DNA from: Delphinapterus leucas
Lineage: Eukaryota > Chordata > Mammalia > Artiodactyla > Monodontidae
NCBI RefSeq assembly: GCF_002288925.2
Contig: NW_022098069.1
Span: 69,792,099-69,856,098, forward strand
Reading direction: 5' to 3'
DNA length: 64,000 bases
The position numbers and the translations under genes are program-made. Shown here one piece after another: positions 34,881-46,205 of this stretch. The notes under the pieces are model-generated. The model saw only the letters and a list, made by a program, of their open reading frames with translations, made no database searches and had not been told where the DNA came from. How positions within the stretch are numbered: position 1 is the stretch's first letter; the number at the start of each line of letters is the position of its first letter.

Positions 34881-35784
34881 AATCTAAGTTCCTATTATCT
34901 GAACATCCACTAGTTTTATTGTTGTCAGAGGTTGACCCCACAAAATGTCCCCCTGTTAGATCTGAGAATTCTTCAGGCTGTGGCTATCTGTGCTCAAAAA
35001 CAGGCTTCCAACCTGCTGTGCTCCTGCCATCTTGCCTTACCATTCTTCCAGGTAGCCAACTGGAAAAGCTATCTTCCATCATTAATCACCAGAGTGACTA
35101 CCATCTTGGTTTTAGAGAAAGAAGCACTGTTATCCCCTGGAATAGTCCCCTTTTCTGTAATTTCCCACACATTGAGACCAGATCTAATTTTTAACAGGGT
35201 TTATGGAAGGTTAAGTCATAGTAGAGAGAAGCTATATTAAGACAATAACTTATAGGCCCAGAGCCATGTCTTGCCACCAAACTCTCTCCATGTGAGTGGG
35301 GCTGCTCACCTCGCATGCATGGGACTAGTTCAAGAAAATAGTGGTAGGCAGTTGGGTCCAGGATAGCCCATGCCAATCTCAGTCTATTGTCTTTTCCATC
35401 TTTATTTACCAAAGGTTGAAACAACCCTGGTTTCTAGACTTATATACTTAAAGTTACTTAATACATTTTTGTATACCACTGGATTCCATATAGAATTTGA
35501 GGCCACTTAAAAACCATATGGGCAATCTAAAGCAACATTTAAAAATCAGGCTAGAGAAAACAATGATAGAAATAGGAAATGAATGGGAGCAATGGGAAAA
35601 ATAGTACACAGATACACACACTATAACTTCCCAAGGTTGAGCCACTAATTTGGCCATGAGCTTTCTCTTAGGCAAAGAAAAAATGGAAACACAATTGTAA
35701 GTTATTGAAGTCTTAAAGAGTTAACTTGCATGGACATTCCCAAAGAGAACCCTGAGTAACAGAGGAGTAACACATAGAATGCAG
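34881..35784. other. Unassigned sequence
   Basis: No supported gene or repeat. Several open frames of 70-100 codons on both strands overlap each other and show no recognised motif. Confidence 0.5.
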
Positions 35785-36106
35785 GAAATTATGTCTTTCT
35801 AAAAAAATTTTATTTATTCATTTTTGGGTGTGTTGGGTCTTCGTTGCTGCACGCCAGCTTCTCTCTAGTTGCGGCAAGCGGGGGCTGCTCTTCGTTGCGG
35901 TGCGTGGGCTTCTCATTGCGGTGGCTTCTCTTGTTGCGGAGCACGGGCTCTAGGTGCATGGGCTTCAGTAGTTGTGGCTCACGGGCTTAGTTGCTCCGCG
36001 GCATGTGGGATCTTCCCAGACCCGGGCTCGAACCTGTGTCCCCTGCATTGGCAGGCGGATTCTTAACCACTGCGCCACCAGGGAAGCCCAATGAAATTGT
36101 GTCTTT
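35785..36106 (-). mobile_element. Long-type CHR SINE with TSDs
   Basis: In reverse, an AT-rich tail 'ttttatttattcatttttgg', then 'ggtcttcgttgctgcacgcc' and related units, then 'gggctcgaacctgtgtcccc' (B-box complement) and 'ccaccagggaagccc'. TSD gaaatt[a/g]tgtcttt at 35785-35798 and 36093-36106. Confidence 0.93.
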
Positions 36107-36109
36107 ATT

Positions 36110-36530
36110 AACATCCTTAAAATAAAGTTACCATTTCCCATCTCCTCCTCCAGCAACACTCTAGTCCTAGACTCCCCCATCTCATACCTGGATTACATAA
36201 CCTGTCTCCCTTTGTCTACTCTTATAATTCATTATTTATAAAGCAGCTTTTTAATAGTGTCTTTTTCAAAACTTCAATTAGATCTCATCAGTTCTGTATT
36301 TAATGGGAAAACTTTCCGATGGCTTTCCACTGTGAGGAGAATGGAATCCAAACTCTTTACATTGCCTCAAATACCCCTTATGATCTAATCCCACTTACCT
36401 CTCCAGCACCATCTCCAACTCCATCCCCTTCACCCACTCTGTTATGGCTACGCTGTGCTTTATTCAGTTGCTGGAACATGCTAAACTTGCCTATCCTGAA
36501 ACACTAAGTTCCTATATTTACACAGCATGC
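36110..36530 (+). mobile_element. L2 LINE 3' fragment
   Basis: The order 'gatggctttccactgtgagg', 'aatccaaactctttacattg', 'cttatgatctaatcccactt', 'acctctccagcaccatctcc' follows the L2 3' region in sense. Old and diverged. Confidence 0.65.
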
Positions 36531-36589
36531 CACCAAACCAAGGACACATACTTTAGGTTTTTATTATGATAGCACCCACATTTGGGTAC

Positions 36590-36750
36590 AAAAACTTTCC
36601 AGTTATCTACTGCTGCATAATCAACCCCCCCAAATTAGTAGTTTAAAACAACAATTGTTTATTTAGCTCAGGAATATACAATATTGAGCAGGTTTTAGCG
36701 AGGAAGGCTTGTCACTGTTCCATGCAGTATAGCAGAAAAAAGTGACAAAA
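36590..36750 (-). mobile_element. MLT1-type LTR fragment
   Basis: 'cagttatctactgctgcata', 'agtagtttaaaacaacaatt' and 'gtttatttagctcaggaata' match the antisense end of an MLT1-like LTR. The remainder is lost. Confidence 0.7.
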
Positions 36751-36759
36751 TTCAATAAC

Positions 36760-38213
36760 AATTTTACAGTGAAAAATGTTCAGCCAACAAGGGAAGGAGT
36801 TAAAGGAGCTTCCTTACCTTGATAAAGGGCATCTGTGAAAAAAAATATGTCTAACATACACTTAATATTGAAATAGTAAAACCTTTTCCTCAAGGATCAG
36901 GAAGACGACAAGGATATCCATTCTCACCACTCCCATTCAACATTGCAGTTCTAGAAAGTAGAGTAGGGCAAGAAAAAGAAAGAAAAGACATGACAGTAGG
37001 AAAAGATGGAGTAGAATTATGTTATTTGCAGATAGCATGATTGCTGACATAGAAACCCCTGTGGAATCTACAAGAAAAGTGCTAGAACTAATAAGTGAAT
37101 ACAGAAAGTTCACAGAATATAAGTTCTAAAAACAAAAATAAATGGTATTTGTATATATTTGTAACAAAAAATTAGAAAATGAAATCTTAAAAATCATTTT
37201 CTATTGGATCAGAAATTATACAATGCTCAAGAATAAATGTAATGTAAGATCTCATGACAGACACAACCTAAGTTGACCCCAATGTGCTGTGCCCTGTATA
37301 ATTCCCTCCCTTTGAGTGTGGGCAGAAACCATGACTGGCTCCTTAGGTCACTCTGTCTTGCCTGCATATGCTAGAATGATTCTCCTACTGGTCTTAGAGA
37401 AGCAAATAGCCATGCTATGAACTGCCTATGGAGAGGGCCATGTGGAAGGGGACTAGAAGCAGCTTCTAAGACTTGATCTAAAATAGTAAGAACAAGTTTG
37501 ACAAATAAAACACAGAGTTAGAGTACTTACCCTATTCGATTTTAAAACCTACCATATTCCTATATTAATCAGTAGAGTGTTGTATTGGCACCAAGATAGA
37601 GACCAGAAATCAACTCCCACATAGGTAGTCAACTGACTTTTGGGAAAAGGTACCAGAGAAATTCAATAAAAAGGATAATATTTTCAACAAATATTGCTAG
37701 AACAACTGGATATCAATATGGAAACATAAATCTTAACTACTATCTAACTTCTTACCCTCCAAATTTTTGAGGTGGTTCATAGATCTCAACATAAAATTCA
37801 CAACCATAAAACTTACAGAAGAAAATGTAGGAGAGTATCTTTGTGACCTTGGGAAAGGCAAATATTTCTTCAAAAAACAAACAAACAAAACCCAAAGCCA
37901 CTAACTGTTATAAAAAAGATAAATTGAAAAATTATGCTCAACAAAAACATCACTAAGAAAATCAATAGACATGCCACAGATGGGAAAAATATTAACAGCA
38001 CATGTATCAATAACTGAAGAAGTAGTACATCCACAATATATTAATTACACCTACAAGTCAACACATAAAATAATCCAATTTAAAATATGTAAAATATTTG
38101 AATAGATATTCTATAAAAGAATATGTGTGATGGACAATAAACATGAAACAGTGGCCACCACGACTAGTCATCAGGAAAATTAAAATTAAAATTACAACGA
38201 GCACTTCCTCTTC
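36760..38213 (+). mobile_element. L1M (old L1) ORF2 remnant, interrupted
   Basis: Sense ORF2 landmarks in order: 'ccttaccttgataaagggca', 'ggatcaggaagacgacaagg', the reverse-transcriptase block 'gttatttgcagatagcatga' (the FADD codons now read into a TAG stop), 'gtgttgtattggcaccaaga', 'ctagtcatcaggaaaattaa'. Heavily mutated in all frames. An LTR-like piece lies at 37262-37490. Confidence 0.85.
37262..37490 (+). mobile_element. MLT1-type LTR fragment inside L1M
   Basis: 'ccctttgagtgtgggcagaa', 'aagcaaatagccatgctatg' and 'atggagagggccatgtggaa' match the sense inner part of an MLT1-like LTR. The flanking L1 sequence continues on both sides. No TSD was resolved. Confidence 0.6.
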
Positions 38214-38214
38214 T

Positions 38215-38560
38215 TTTCCCTTCTTGAAAACATTAGCCCTAAAGCCATTAGATCAGGAAAAGCACAGAAGGCATCCAAACCAGCAGAGACTGGGGAGAGC
38301 CACAGTATCCCAGAGCAGGGGTCAGAGCCCAGGCAGGGTGATGAGGCACTCATGTAGTAGGGTGACCTGGCATAAGAACCCAAGCAGGGTGAAGAGGGCA
38401 TCTACAAGAAGGGAGGCATGGCTGGAGGTAATGCAGCATGAGTGTGGTGACCATATGCAGGTACCCTTTGCGTTTTGGGAGTTGGGAGCCCAAATGAGGT
38501 GAGGAGGGCATCTTTGTGAGCGAAGAGGTGTTGGCAGATGGATGAATGGTTACATACAGG
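38215..38560. repeat. Degenerate GC-rich tandem units
   Basis: Three copies of a motif like 'agcccaggcagggtgaagag' followed by 'ggcatc' occur near 38325, 38378 and 38488. On the minus strand they translate to repeated SSPCLGS-type peptides. The spacing is irregular. It may be a minisatellite remnant or part of an old repeat I cannot name. Confidence 0.55.
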
Positions 38561-39375
38561 GGCATTACTCAAATAAGGAAGTTTATTAAGGAAATGGGAG
38601 CCAGGTTTCTCGCCGTTGGAGGAGGGATTTGCAAATATGGATCGTGGCTATGAATGTGTATATACAATTTTAAAATTAATTGAATGGAGCAATTAAGATC
38701 TTTTTAATTTTGTTTGTATCTTAATTTTACCCCACTGATTTTTTTTTTTTGGTAAATATTTAAGTCAAAGCATGTGAGTGAGCTAGGGAAGTCTAAAATA
38801 GGCTATCTATACTTTCTCCAGCTGAAGTAGTTATGTGTGTTGGGGAAGGCCTATCAGAGATTATAGAGAAGTATTTTCAGTAGAATATTGTAATGCTAAT
38901 TAATGCAATTATATAATGTTAAGTAGTTTATTCTGTAAAGACTTTTTGAAATGGATAAATTAACAATTATTATAACTGGATAAAATTTATATTTCCCTAT
39001 TATTTACAAAATAAGAATGAACAGTCAAAACACAAGATCATGTCATAACATGCCCTAAATTAAAAAACCCAAAGAAGAATACTCTTCTGTTCTCTTAAAG
39101 GCTTAGTTGATAATGTAGAAAGAAACAGCTGAGTCTAGAATTCAGGAAGATGACTTTAAAAATTTTCAATGATCTTAATTAGATAGCAAAAGCTATTATT
39201 ATTAATAAATACTAATTTCATACCAAAGACCTGTTTTAGGGCTTAGTGTGGACTTCGTTTCAGAAAACGGGAATGTGAAATGATTATCAAATAAATCAAG
39301 CAACCAGATTTGGGAGATCTTCAAGTTTAGGATCAAAGTAACTTGTCATGCATGTTTTAGTGTTAGTCCTAAATG
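38561..39375. other. Unassigned AT-rich sequence
   Basis: No supported gene or repeat. Confidence 0.5.
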
Positions 39376-39379
39376 GAAG

Positions 39380-39665
39380 CCAGACAAAGGACGATGGCCA
39401 GCACCACTCACCTCCCAGCACCTCTCTGCTTGTTTCCTATTTGCTACACCATGGGGCTCTTGGTACAAGTGCCTGTGACTTCCACTATCATGTGGGATAA
39501 TGTTCGGGAGCACCCAGTGTTTGGTACGGTGGGTGCTCTGTTACTTACCATCCTCAGATGCTCTGAACAGAGACTCACTCATTACTGCAGGCCCAACAAA
39601 ACAACCTGGAGCTGGGAGCATGTTAGACACTTAGTAAATACTTGTGGAGTGAGTGGCTGAAAAAA
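39380..39665 (+). repeat. Possible L2 3' end
   Basis: The block ends in 'gacacttagtaaatacttgt' then 'ggagtgagtgg', like the L2 3' terminus in sense. The upstream part ('ctcccagcacctctctgctt') is only loosely similar. A 95-codon open frame (39373-39660) covers it and is probably incidental. Confidence 0.4.
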
Positions 39666-39726
39666 ATGCATATTAATAAATAAATAATAATGAAAGGTAG
39701 TGACTTTTGAAAAGAAGTTGTAATTA

Positions 39727-39910
39727 CATTACTATTTTATTTTACTTTTAAAAATATTTATTTATTTACTCATTTGGCTGCGCCAGGTCTTAGTTGCCAC
39801 ACGTGGGATCTTTGCTGTGGCACGTGTGGTCTTTAGTTGCAGCATGTGAACTCTTAGTTGTGGCATGTGGGATCTAGTTGGAATTAGATCCCACATGCAT
39901 TACTATTTTA
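39727..39910 (-). mobile_element. 5'-truncated long-type CHR SINE with snap-back end
   Basis: The antisense SINE body ('atttggctgcgccaggtctt', 'agttgccacacgtgggatct') lacks the tRNA-like head. The TSD 'cattactatttta' (13 bp, perfect) is at 39727-39739 and 39898-39910. The head end instead carries a 14-bp inverted copy of adjacent SINE sequence (39863-39876 against 39885-39898). Confidence 0.9.
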
Positions 39911-40369
39911 AAACAGAGTTATTTGAATATTAGTTATTGTTAATAATTTGAGAGCTTTATTGCAGTTCTGCCACTGGCTTGCAGTATTATCTCACATAAG
40001 ACATCAAACTCAGACAAGAAAGAGAGCTATAGTGGATTATTTTTTGTTTTTTTGTTTTTTATTATCTTTGTTTTTCCTTGCAGCTCTAAAATTTTACAGC
40101 TCTTTTCCCTCATTTGGCCTCCTTTTGGGAATTTTACTATGTATAGCTTTAAAGGCTTACTTACTCTGTCCTTAGATAGATAAGAACTAATTTAATGATC
40201 TTGTCATTTTACATTTATAAAAACAGAGAAGTTAAATGACTTGACTAGATTAATCATGGTGAAAAGGAACAAGACCAGACATCAGGGTCGCCATATATCT
40301 GACAAGTACCTGGTGTTGTTCTGTGGTTTTTCTAACTTTCTTCTCTTACTTTCGGAAAAGAGCATTTTT
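39911..40369. other. Unassigned, possible MIR trace
   Basis: A weak MIR-like stretch at 40205-40285 ('cattttacatttataaaaac', 'gttaaatgacttgactagat'). Otherwise nothing recognisable. Confidence 0.35.
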
Positions 40370-40790
40370 ACAATTTTCTAATTAATAAAGTAATATATGT
40401 TAAGTTCAGAAAACATAGAAAACCAAAAACACAACTGAAAATGTATTTATACTTCCACTACACACAAATAACTACTTTTAAGGACTTTACTGTATCTTTT
40501 CTTAGCCTCTTTCTATCTTTGCAAATATTTATAAAGTGTATATTTTTGCACATAGAATTGCTAATTTTGTTTAGTTACAATATGTCAGCAATGTTTTCAT
40601 GTTATCAGATATTTAAAGATTAGTAAATAATTCTGATTTTTAAATAATTCAATTAATAGTATTTAGTTATAATAAATTATAAAGATTATAATAATCCACT
40701 TAAGTAAACCTCCTACTTTTGAACATTCAGGTTGCTTTTAAGTTTTCATGCATTTGGAAATTGACTTCCTTCACATAAGAGATTATTTTT
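40370..40790 (-). repeat. Possible old LINE remnant
   Basis: AT-rich sequence with phrases such as 'gttcagaaaacatagaaaac', 'cagcaatgttttcatgttat' and 'gaacattcaggttgctttta'. They resemble an antisense old L1-type 3' region, but no clear boundary or coding motif is left. Confidence 0.35.
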
Positions 40791-41190
40791 AAAATCTTGA
40801 TAGTAATTCACAGGTATACATATTGGGGGTGTACCAAAGTTCCCCCCTTCAACTTCTGTATTTTGCCAAAATTTGATTTTTATTTTTGGAAGGCCAGATT
40901 TCCAAATGCTTCTCTCAACATCATTTATGGTCTATCCGAACTTGGGCATAAGCAGTGATCTCATAGATTACAACTACATCTTCATATTCTCCTTTCTTTC
41001 TGGCTTAGAAAATTACTTATTGAGGAACTGGGCTTGGTGCTGCCAAACAGCGAAATAATCACAAATGTAACCCCTGCCCTGGGTACCAGTTACTCCCAAC
41101 CATTGACTGGTTATTTCTACCCATTTCAGTTAACTTGAGAATAATTTTTCCTTAGTTCCCAAAATAGGCCATTTGGAATTTTTATTAAAA
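40791..41190. other. Unassigned sequence
   Basis: No supported gene or repeat. Confidence 0.45.
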
Positions 41191-41194
41191 TTAT

Positions 41195-41455
41195 ATTCCA
41201 TGGGGATGTAATGTACAGCATGGTGACTATAGTAAAAAATAGTGTATTGCATACTTGAAAGTTGCTAAGAGAGTAGATCTTAAAAGTTCTCATCATAAGG
41301 AAAAAGATTATAAAAGTATGGTGATGGATGTTACCTATACTTACTACTTATATAGTGATCATTTCACAATATGTACAAATTTTGAATTACTATGTTGCAC
41401 ACCTGAAACTAATATAATGCTATATGTCAATTATACCTCAATAAAAAATTATATA
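41195..41455 (+). mobile_element. L1 3' UTR fragment (older subfamily)
   Basis: 'gatgtaatgtacagcatggt', 'gttgctaagagagtagatct', 'gtgatggatgttacctatac', 'cacctgaaactaatataatg' and 'gtcaattatacctcaataaa' are sense L1M-type 3' UTR landmarks. Confidence 0.85.
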
Positions 41456-41667
41456 AATGTGTTATTTCAAATAGGAAATATTCCTATGTATTCCTGAGCC
41501 TATTTACAAACACATTAAATATCACCTGTAAACATCTATCTACATAATATCCATAAACGTGGAATTTCTAAATATATTCAAGTCATTTAAGTCCTTTAGG
41601 AAAATGTTACCATTTCCTTTTTATAGGCTTTATAAATAAATTGCTAACAATTTTCAACTATACTATC

Positions 41668-41880
41668 AACTACTCAGTGATTACTAGATGTCAAACACTG
41701 TGCTGAGTATTTTACATGAATGATCTTATCTAATCCTCTCAACAGCCATATAAAGAGGGAATAGTCATTATCCAGAGATGCAGACATGGGGAAACTGAGG
41801 CTTGAAGAGGCTTTATATCTTGCCCAGGGCAATACATCTAGTAAGTGGTGGAATATTTTGAAACCAAGCCATTTGGAGAT
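41668..41880 (+). mobile_element. MIR SINE
   Basis: Sense MIR: 'aaacactgtgctgagtattt', 'cttatctaatcctctcaaca', 'ggggaaactgaggcttgaag', 'cttgcccagggcaatacatc', 'tagtaagtggtggaatattt'. Confidence 0.87.
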
Positions 41881-41884
41881 TTTT

Positions 41885-42464
41885 AAGTAATTTAAAAAAA
41901 TTAAGTCTAACATATGTAGAGAAGTGTGCAAAATAATAAATGTACAGCTCAATGAATTCCTACAAAATAAATACACTCAGGTGATGTGCATCCAGATAAA
42001 GATAGAGAATATTACCAGGACCCCAGATGCCTCTCCCAGGCCCCCTTCTAGTCATTAAGTCCCTCTAGGGTAACCACTGTTCTAACTTTTCTCACTGTAA
42101 ACTAGATTGCCTGATATTGAAGGTCATGTAGCTGGAATCAGAGAGCATGCATATTTCTAAGTCTGGCTTCTTGTGCCCAACGTTATATTTCTGCTTTGTT
42201 GTCAGGTTCAGCTATAGTTCTTTCTAATTGTTATACAGAATTCTAGTTTATGTATAAACCAGTTTACTCTTTCTACAGTAGGTGGCATTTGGATTGTTTT
42301 CAGTTTGGTTGCTCTAAACATACTTTTATATGTTGCTTGGTGTATAGTTTTCTGTTAGCTCTGTATTTAAGAGTGGAATTGCTGGGAATGTGTATGCTCA
42401 CCTTCACACATATCCTAGATTTCCAAAGTGATTTTACCATTTTCCACTTTAACTACAATTTATA
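41885..42464 (-). mobile_element. L1M 3' region
   Basis: Antisense old-L1 landmarks: 'tgtacagctcaatgaattcc', 'gggtaaccactgttctaact', 'ggcatttggattgttttcag', 'aagagtggaattgctgggaa' and 'atttccaaagtgattttacc'. A CHR SINE follows immediately. Confidence 0.8.
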
Positions 42465-42693
42465 AGAGTTCCTGCTGGGCTTCCCTGGTGGTGCAGTGAT
42501 TGGGGATCTGCCTGCCGATGCAGGGGGCGCGCGTTCGTGCCCCGGTCCAGGAGGATCCCGCGTGCCGCGGAGCGGTTGCGCCCGTGAGTCATGGCCGCTG
42601 AGCCTGCCCGTCTGGAGCTCGTGCTCCGCGATGGGAGAGGCCGCCGCGGTGAGAGGCTCGTGTACCGCAAAAAAAATAAAAAGATTTCCTGTT
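42464..42693 (+). mobile_element. CHR SINE, full length, diverged TSD
   Basis: A sense SINE from 'gggcttccctggtggtgcag' (42477) to 'gaggctcgtgtaccgcaaaa'. Flanks aagagttcctgct (42464-42476) and aagatttcctgtt (42681-42693) match at 11 of 13 positions. The body keeps an unusually high CpG count. Confidence 0.92.
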
Positions 42694-42775
42694 GCTTTGG
42701 ACATTTTGCCCTTGTGTTTTTAAACTGACAGTTGCTAGTAGAATACAAAACTATTTTTTTCCCTCTATTTGTTCA

Positions 42776-42910
42776 TTTTATATATATATATATATATATT
42801 ATATATTTCTATATATATTTTATATATATATAAAATATATATTTCTATATATTTTTTATATATATATAAAGTATATATTTCTATATATATTTTATATATA
42901 TATATATTTT
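42776..42910. repeat. AT-only tandem and palindromic island
   Basis: About 135 bp of almost pure A/T made of TATATA runs. Three or so repeats of a unit of about 40 bp contain 'atatatttctatatatattt'. Long self-complementary stretches could extrude cruciforms. Confidence 0.9.
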
Positions 42911-43314
42911 GCTACATACCTCTTATAACTTAAAAAAGTGCTCTACAGCCCTAGTTATACCTTCGTTTTTATTTCTAATTTCAGAGTCATACATTTTTAT
43001 TACTATTACACTAATAGTTTTGTCTATTACTGGTTTGATTCCTAGCAAAATGTATATGGGTATTATTTTTCAGTCTGTTTTTTGCAGTTTAAAAAAATCA
43101 ATACTTCTTTCATCTTTATTAATTCTTAGTCTTTCTTATGTTTATTTTGTTTTATTTTCCTAACTTTATTAGCAGAATGTTTATTTTTATTGTGTAATAG
43201 TAAGTTGTTTCTGCTGATGGAATGAACAAGTTGAAGAGAATTCTGCTGGAGGGATTTTGATTATTAAAGATTTTTTCAGTCAAAAAGAAAAAAGAGAGAG
43301 ATGAATAAGGAATT
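42911..43314. other. Unassigned AT-rich sequence
   Basis: No supported gene or repeat. Confidence 0.5.
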
Positions 43315-43590
43315 AATTATACTTTTCCTTTCCCAGGACATTGCCATGTCTGCATGTGTGGATGATAAGTGTGATTTTAATCTTGCAACCAGGAGGGGAT
43401 TTAGCCACAGGGAAAATTGCAGAATAGAAGATTAAAGATACCTTGGTCTCTTCTGACATCACAGAGTCATTGCATGTCTTTCAAACTTCCTCTTATTAAA
43501 GACCAAGAAAAAAGAAATAAATGTTTTTCCTGATTTTTAAACTGTTTTGAGTTCTGCTTTCTGTTATTGGCCAAAGTATCCTGATTCTCT
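43315..43590 (+). repeat. Possible LTR fragment
   Basis: The run 'aataaatgtttttcctgatt', 'taaactgttttgagttctgc', 'tttctgttattggccaaagt', 'atcctgatt' has the order of an LTR 3' end (poly(A) signal, then a conserved R/U5-like tail). Family not assigned. Confidence 0.4.
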
Positions 43591-44955
43591 ACCCACATCT
43601 TTATTCATTTTTGTTTTGCTTGAGATAACAGGGACTGAGAGTTATGATGAAGTGTCCTACTAGTGTTGTTATTTTCATTTCTTTTTTGAAACCAATTTTT
43701 GATTTGTATAATCCTGTATATTAGTATTCAGCTTGAAGTTTTATGAGTTATAATTTCATGTCATAAACTTATATTGTTCTCTCCTATTATATCCTTTAAA
43801 AATATAATCTATGATTTTGTTCCCAGCTTCTTAAAGTATTATTTTCATATTATGTGATGGCTCAATGACTTTTCTTTCAAATATTGTTAAAATGTACATT
43901 CTAATATATTTTGTTATGTTTTGATGTTTAATAAATGTAATACTCGCTTCTGTTCTTACACCATCATTTCCCTTTCCTGTGTACAGAAATATCTTGATAG
44001 AACCCTTTCTTGAGCAGTTTGGCTGTTCTTTTCCAGGACAAACATATGGATGATATCCTTTCATTACTTTTACACGTGAAGCAAAACCTGGGTATAATAG
44101 TAACTTGGGTGAATATAGAATATGAAGTATTCATATAACTTGGGTATAATAGTAACTTGGGTGAATATAGAATATGAAGCTTCAAGTTTGTTTCCCTGAT
44201 GGCATTTGTAGTTATGTTCTCCCATTTCTTCTGCATTTAATGTGGTACAGAAGGGGTCCTAGTTCAGTTTAATTGCTCTTCATTGTGGGTTGCATTATTT
44301 TTCCCAGCCTCTAGTCTGTTGTCTTCTTACTCTTTCCACCAGGGTGTATCTACATGTTGGTATTTTACCCTTCAGATGTTACCTCTTTAAATATTTAGAT
44401 TCAACTCCATTTTTTCTACTAATGCTTCTTTTCAGTATTTTTTCTGTTCTCTTTTAAAGAATCATTTATCAAATTTGGGTCCCACTGTGCTGTCCTCCAG
44501 TTTAATACATCCTCTGTTATTTCATCTTCATTTTCTTTCTTCTGCAGCCTGGTAGAGAGCTTCGAAGTGGTTCACTTAATTTTCTACATTAACAAGTTTT
44601 CCTTGTATTCTTATAATTAATATTAAATTAGTTTTATAACATTTATAATTATAGCATTTTTTTCTTTTTCAGCTCCATTTTTATTTTCCTCTGTTTGCCA
44701 GCACTTCTTTTTCTTCTTCCTTTGAACATATACTAACCACATACTGAAAAGAAACATTAATAGAAATAAATTTCAAACTAAAGATTTAAAGAGGTTACAT
44801 ATAAAGAGTAAGACACCGACATCTGGATATACCTTGGTGAAAAGAGAAGGAAGACAATCTCTTTTCTCTTCTGTCTTTTGTTTTGGAGCTAAGTTACTTT
44901 AATTTTGTTGAAAGAAATTTGATAGATTGTATTATTGTTCTCAATTCTTCACCCC
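43591..44955. other. Unassigned AT-rich sequence
   Basis: No supported gene. It holds the 39-bp exact direct duplication at 44089-44179. Confidence 0.5.
44089..44179 (+). repeat. Exact 39-bp direct duplication
   Basis: 'tgggtataatagtaacttgg' and the 19 bases after it occur identically at 44089-44127 and 44141-44179, separated by 13 bp (period 52). Confidence 0.97.
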
Positions 44956-44959
44956 TTCT

Positions 44960-45395
44960 TGCATCTTTTCCCTTGCCATGGCCTCATTGTCATGGATGGC
45001 ATGTATTTCCTCCATCTCATCTCTAGGCTTAGCTTGCTGACCTACTTTGGCCAATGATATATGGATGAAAGTCACAGTGTGTATTTTAAGAACAGGCCTT
45101 GAAGACCTCACATGTTTCTGCTTTTTCTCTTCCATCTCTGCCAATGCCATGAAAAGAATACATCATGGATATTCTTGGATAGCCTGTTGGTCCCCTTAGG
45201 GGGATAAAAGAAAGATGTGGAGCACAGGCACTCCAGCTAAATGATAAACATATAGTGACAAAAAAAGCTTCCCAGCTGAGCCCAGTTTAGGCCAGTCAGA
45301 TTCCAGTGGATTTGCAGATGCATGGACAATAAAAATATATTACTCTTATTGGGATAATTTGTTAAACAGCAATAGCTAACCAATACAATAATTTT
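44960..45395 (+). mobile_element. MLT1-type LTR, right end
   Basis: 'gacctactttggccaatgat', 'cccagctgagcccagtttag', 'ccagtcagattcc' and the terminal 'gggataatttgttaaacagc' then 'aatagctaaccaatacaa' are sense MLT1-like landmarks. Inner part diverged. Confidence 0.7.
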
Positions 45396-45427
45396 TCTTC
45401 TATTTCCTCCAGTGAATCATTTTAAAA

Positions 45428-46205
45428 GTAACACAAATAAATGTTGGCAAAGATGTGGAGAAAAGGGAAACCACATACACTGTTGATGGGAATGTAAATT
45501 GGTGCAGCCACTGTGGAAAATAATATGGAGGTTTCTCAGAAAACTAAAAGTAGAACTAACACATGACCCAGCAATTCCACTCCTGGGTATATATCCATAA
45601 AAACCAAAACCACTAATTCAAAAAGATATGTGCACCCCAATGTTCACAGCAGCATTATTTTGCAATTGCCAAGATATGGAAATAACCTGTGTCCATTAAC
45701 AGATGAGTGGATAAAGAAGATGTGATATATATATATATATATCAATATATCACAATGGAATAATATTCAGCCATTTAAAAAGAATGAAAATTGCCTATTT
45801 CCAGCAACATGGATAGGCTTGGAGGGTATTATGCTAAGTGAAGTAAGTCAGACAGAGGAAGACAAATGCTGTATGGTATCACTTATATGTGCAATCTAAA
45901 AAAATAAAACAAACTAGTGAACATAAGGAAAAACAAAACAGACTCACAGATATAGAAAACAAACTAGTGGTTACCAGTGGAGAGAGGGAAGGAGGGAGGG
46001 TCAAGAGAGGGGTAGGGGATTAAGAGGTACAAACTACTATATATAAAATAAATAAGCTACAAGGACATATTGTACAACACAGGGAACATAGCCAATATTT
46101 TATAACAACTATAAATGGAATATAACCTTTAAAAATTGTGAATCACTATGCTGTGCCCCTGAAACTTATATAATATAGTACATCAACTATACTTCAAAAA
46201 ATTCA
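45428..46205 (+). mobile_element. 5'-truncated L1
   Basis: It starts in late ORF2 ('aaatgttggcaaagatgtgg') and continues through 'gaatgtaaattggtgcagcc', 'cagcaattccactcctgggt' and a TA run at 45726-45740, to a 3' UTR ending 'catcaactatacttcaaaaa'. A similar variant ends the element at 25351-26508. Confidence 0.88.

Noticed and set aside
38200..38560. CRISPR-like array
   Set aside because: The repeated units are few, degenerate and irregularly spaced, and the genome is mammalian.
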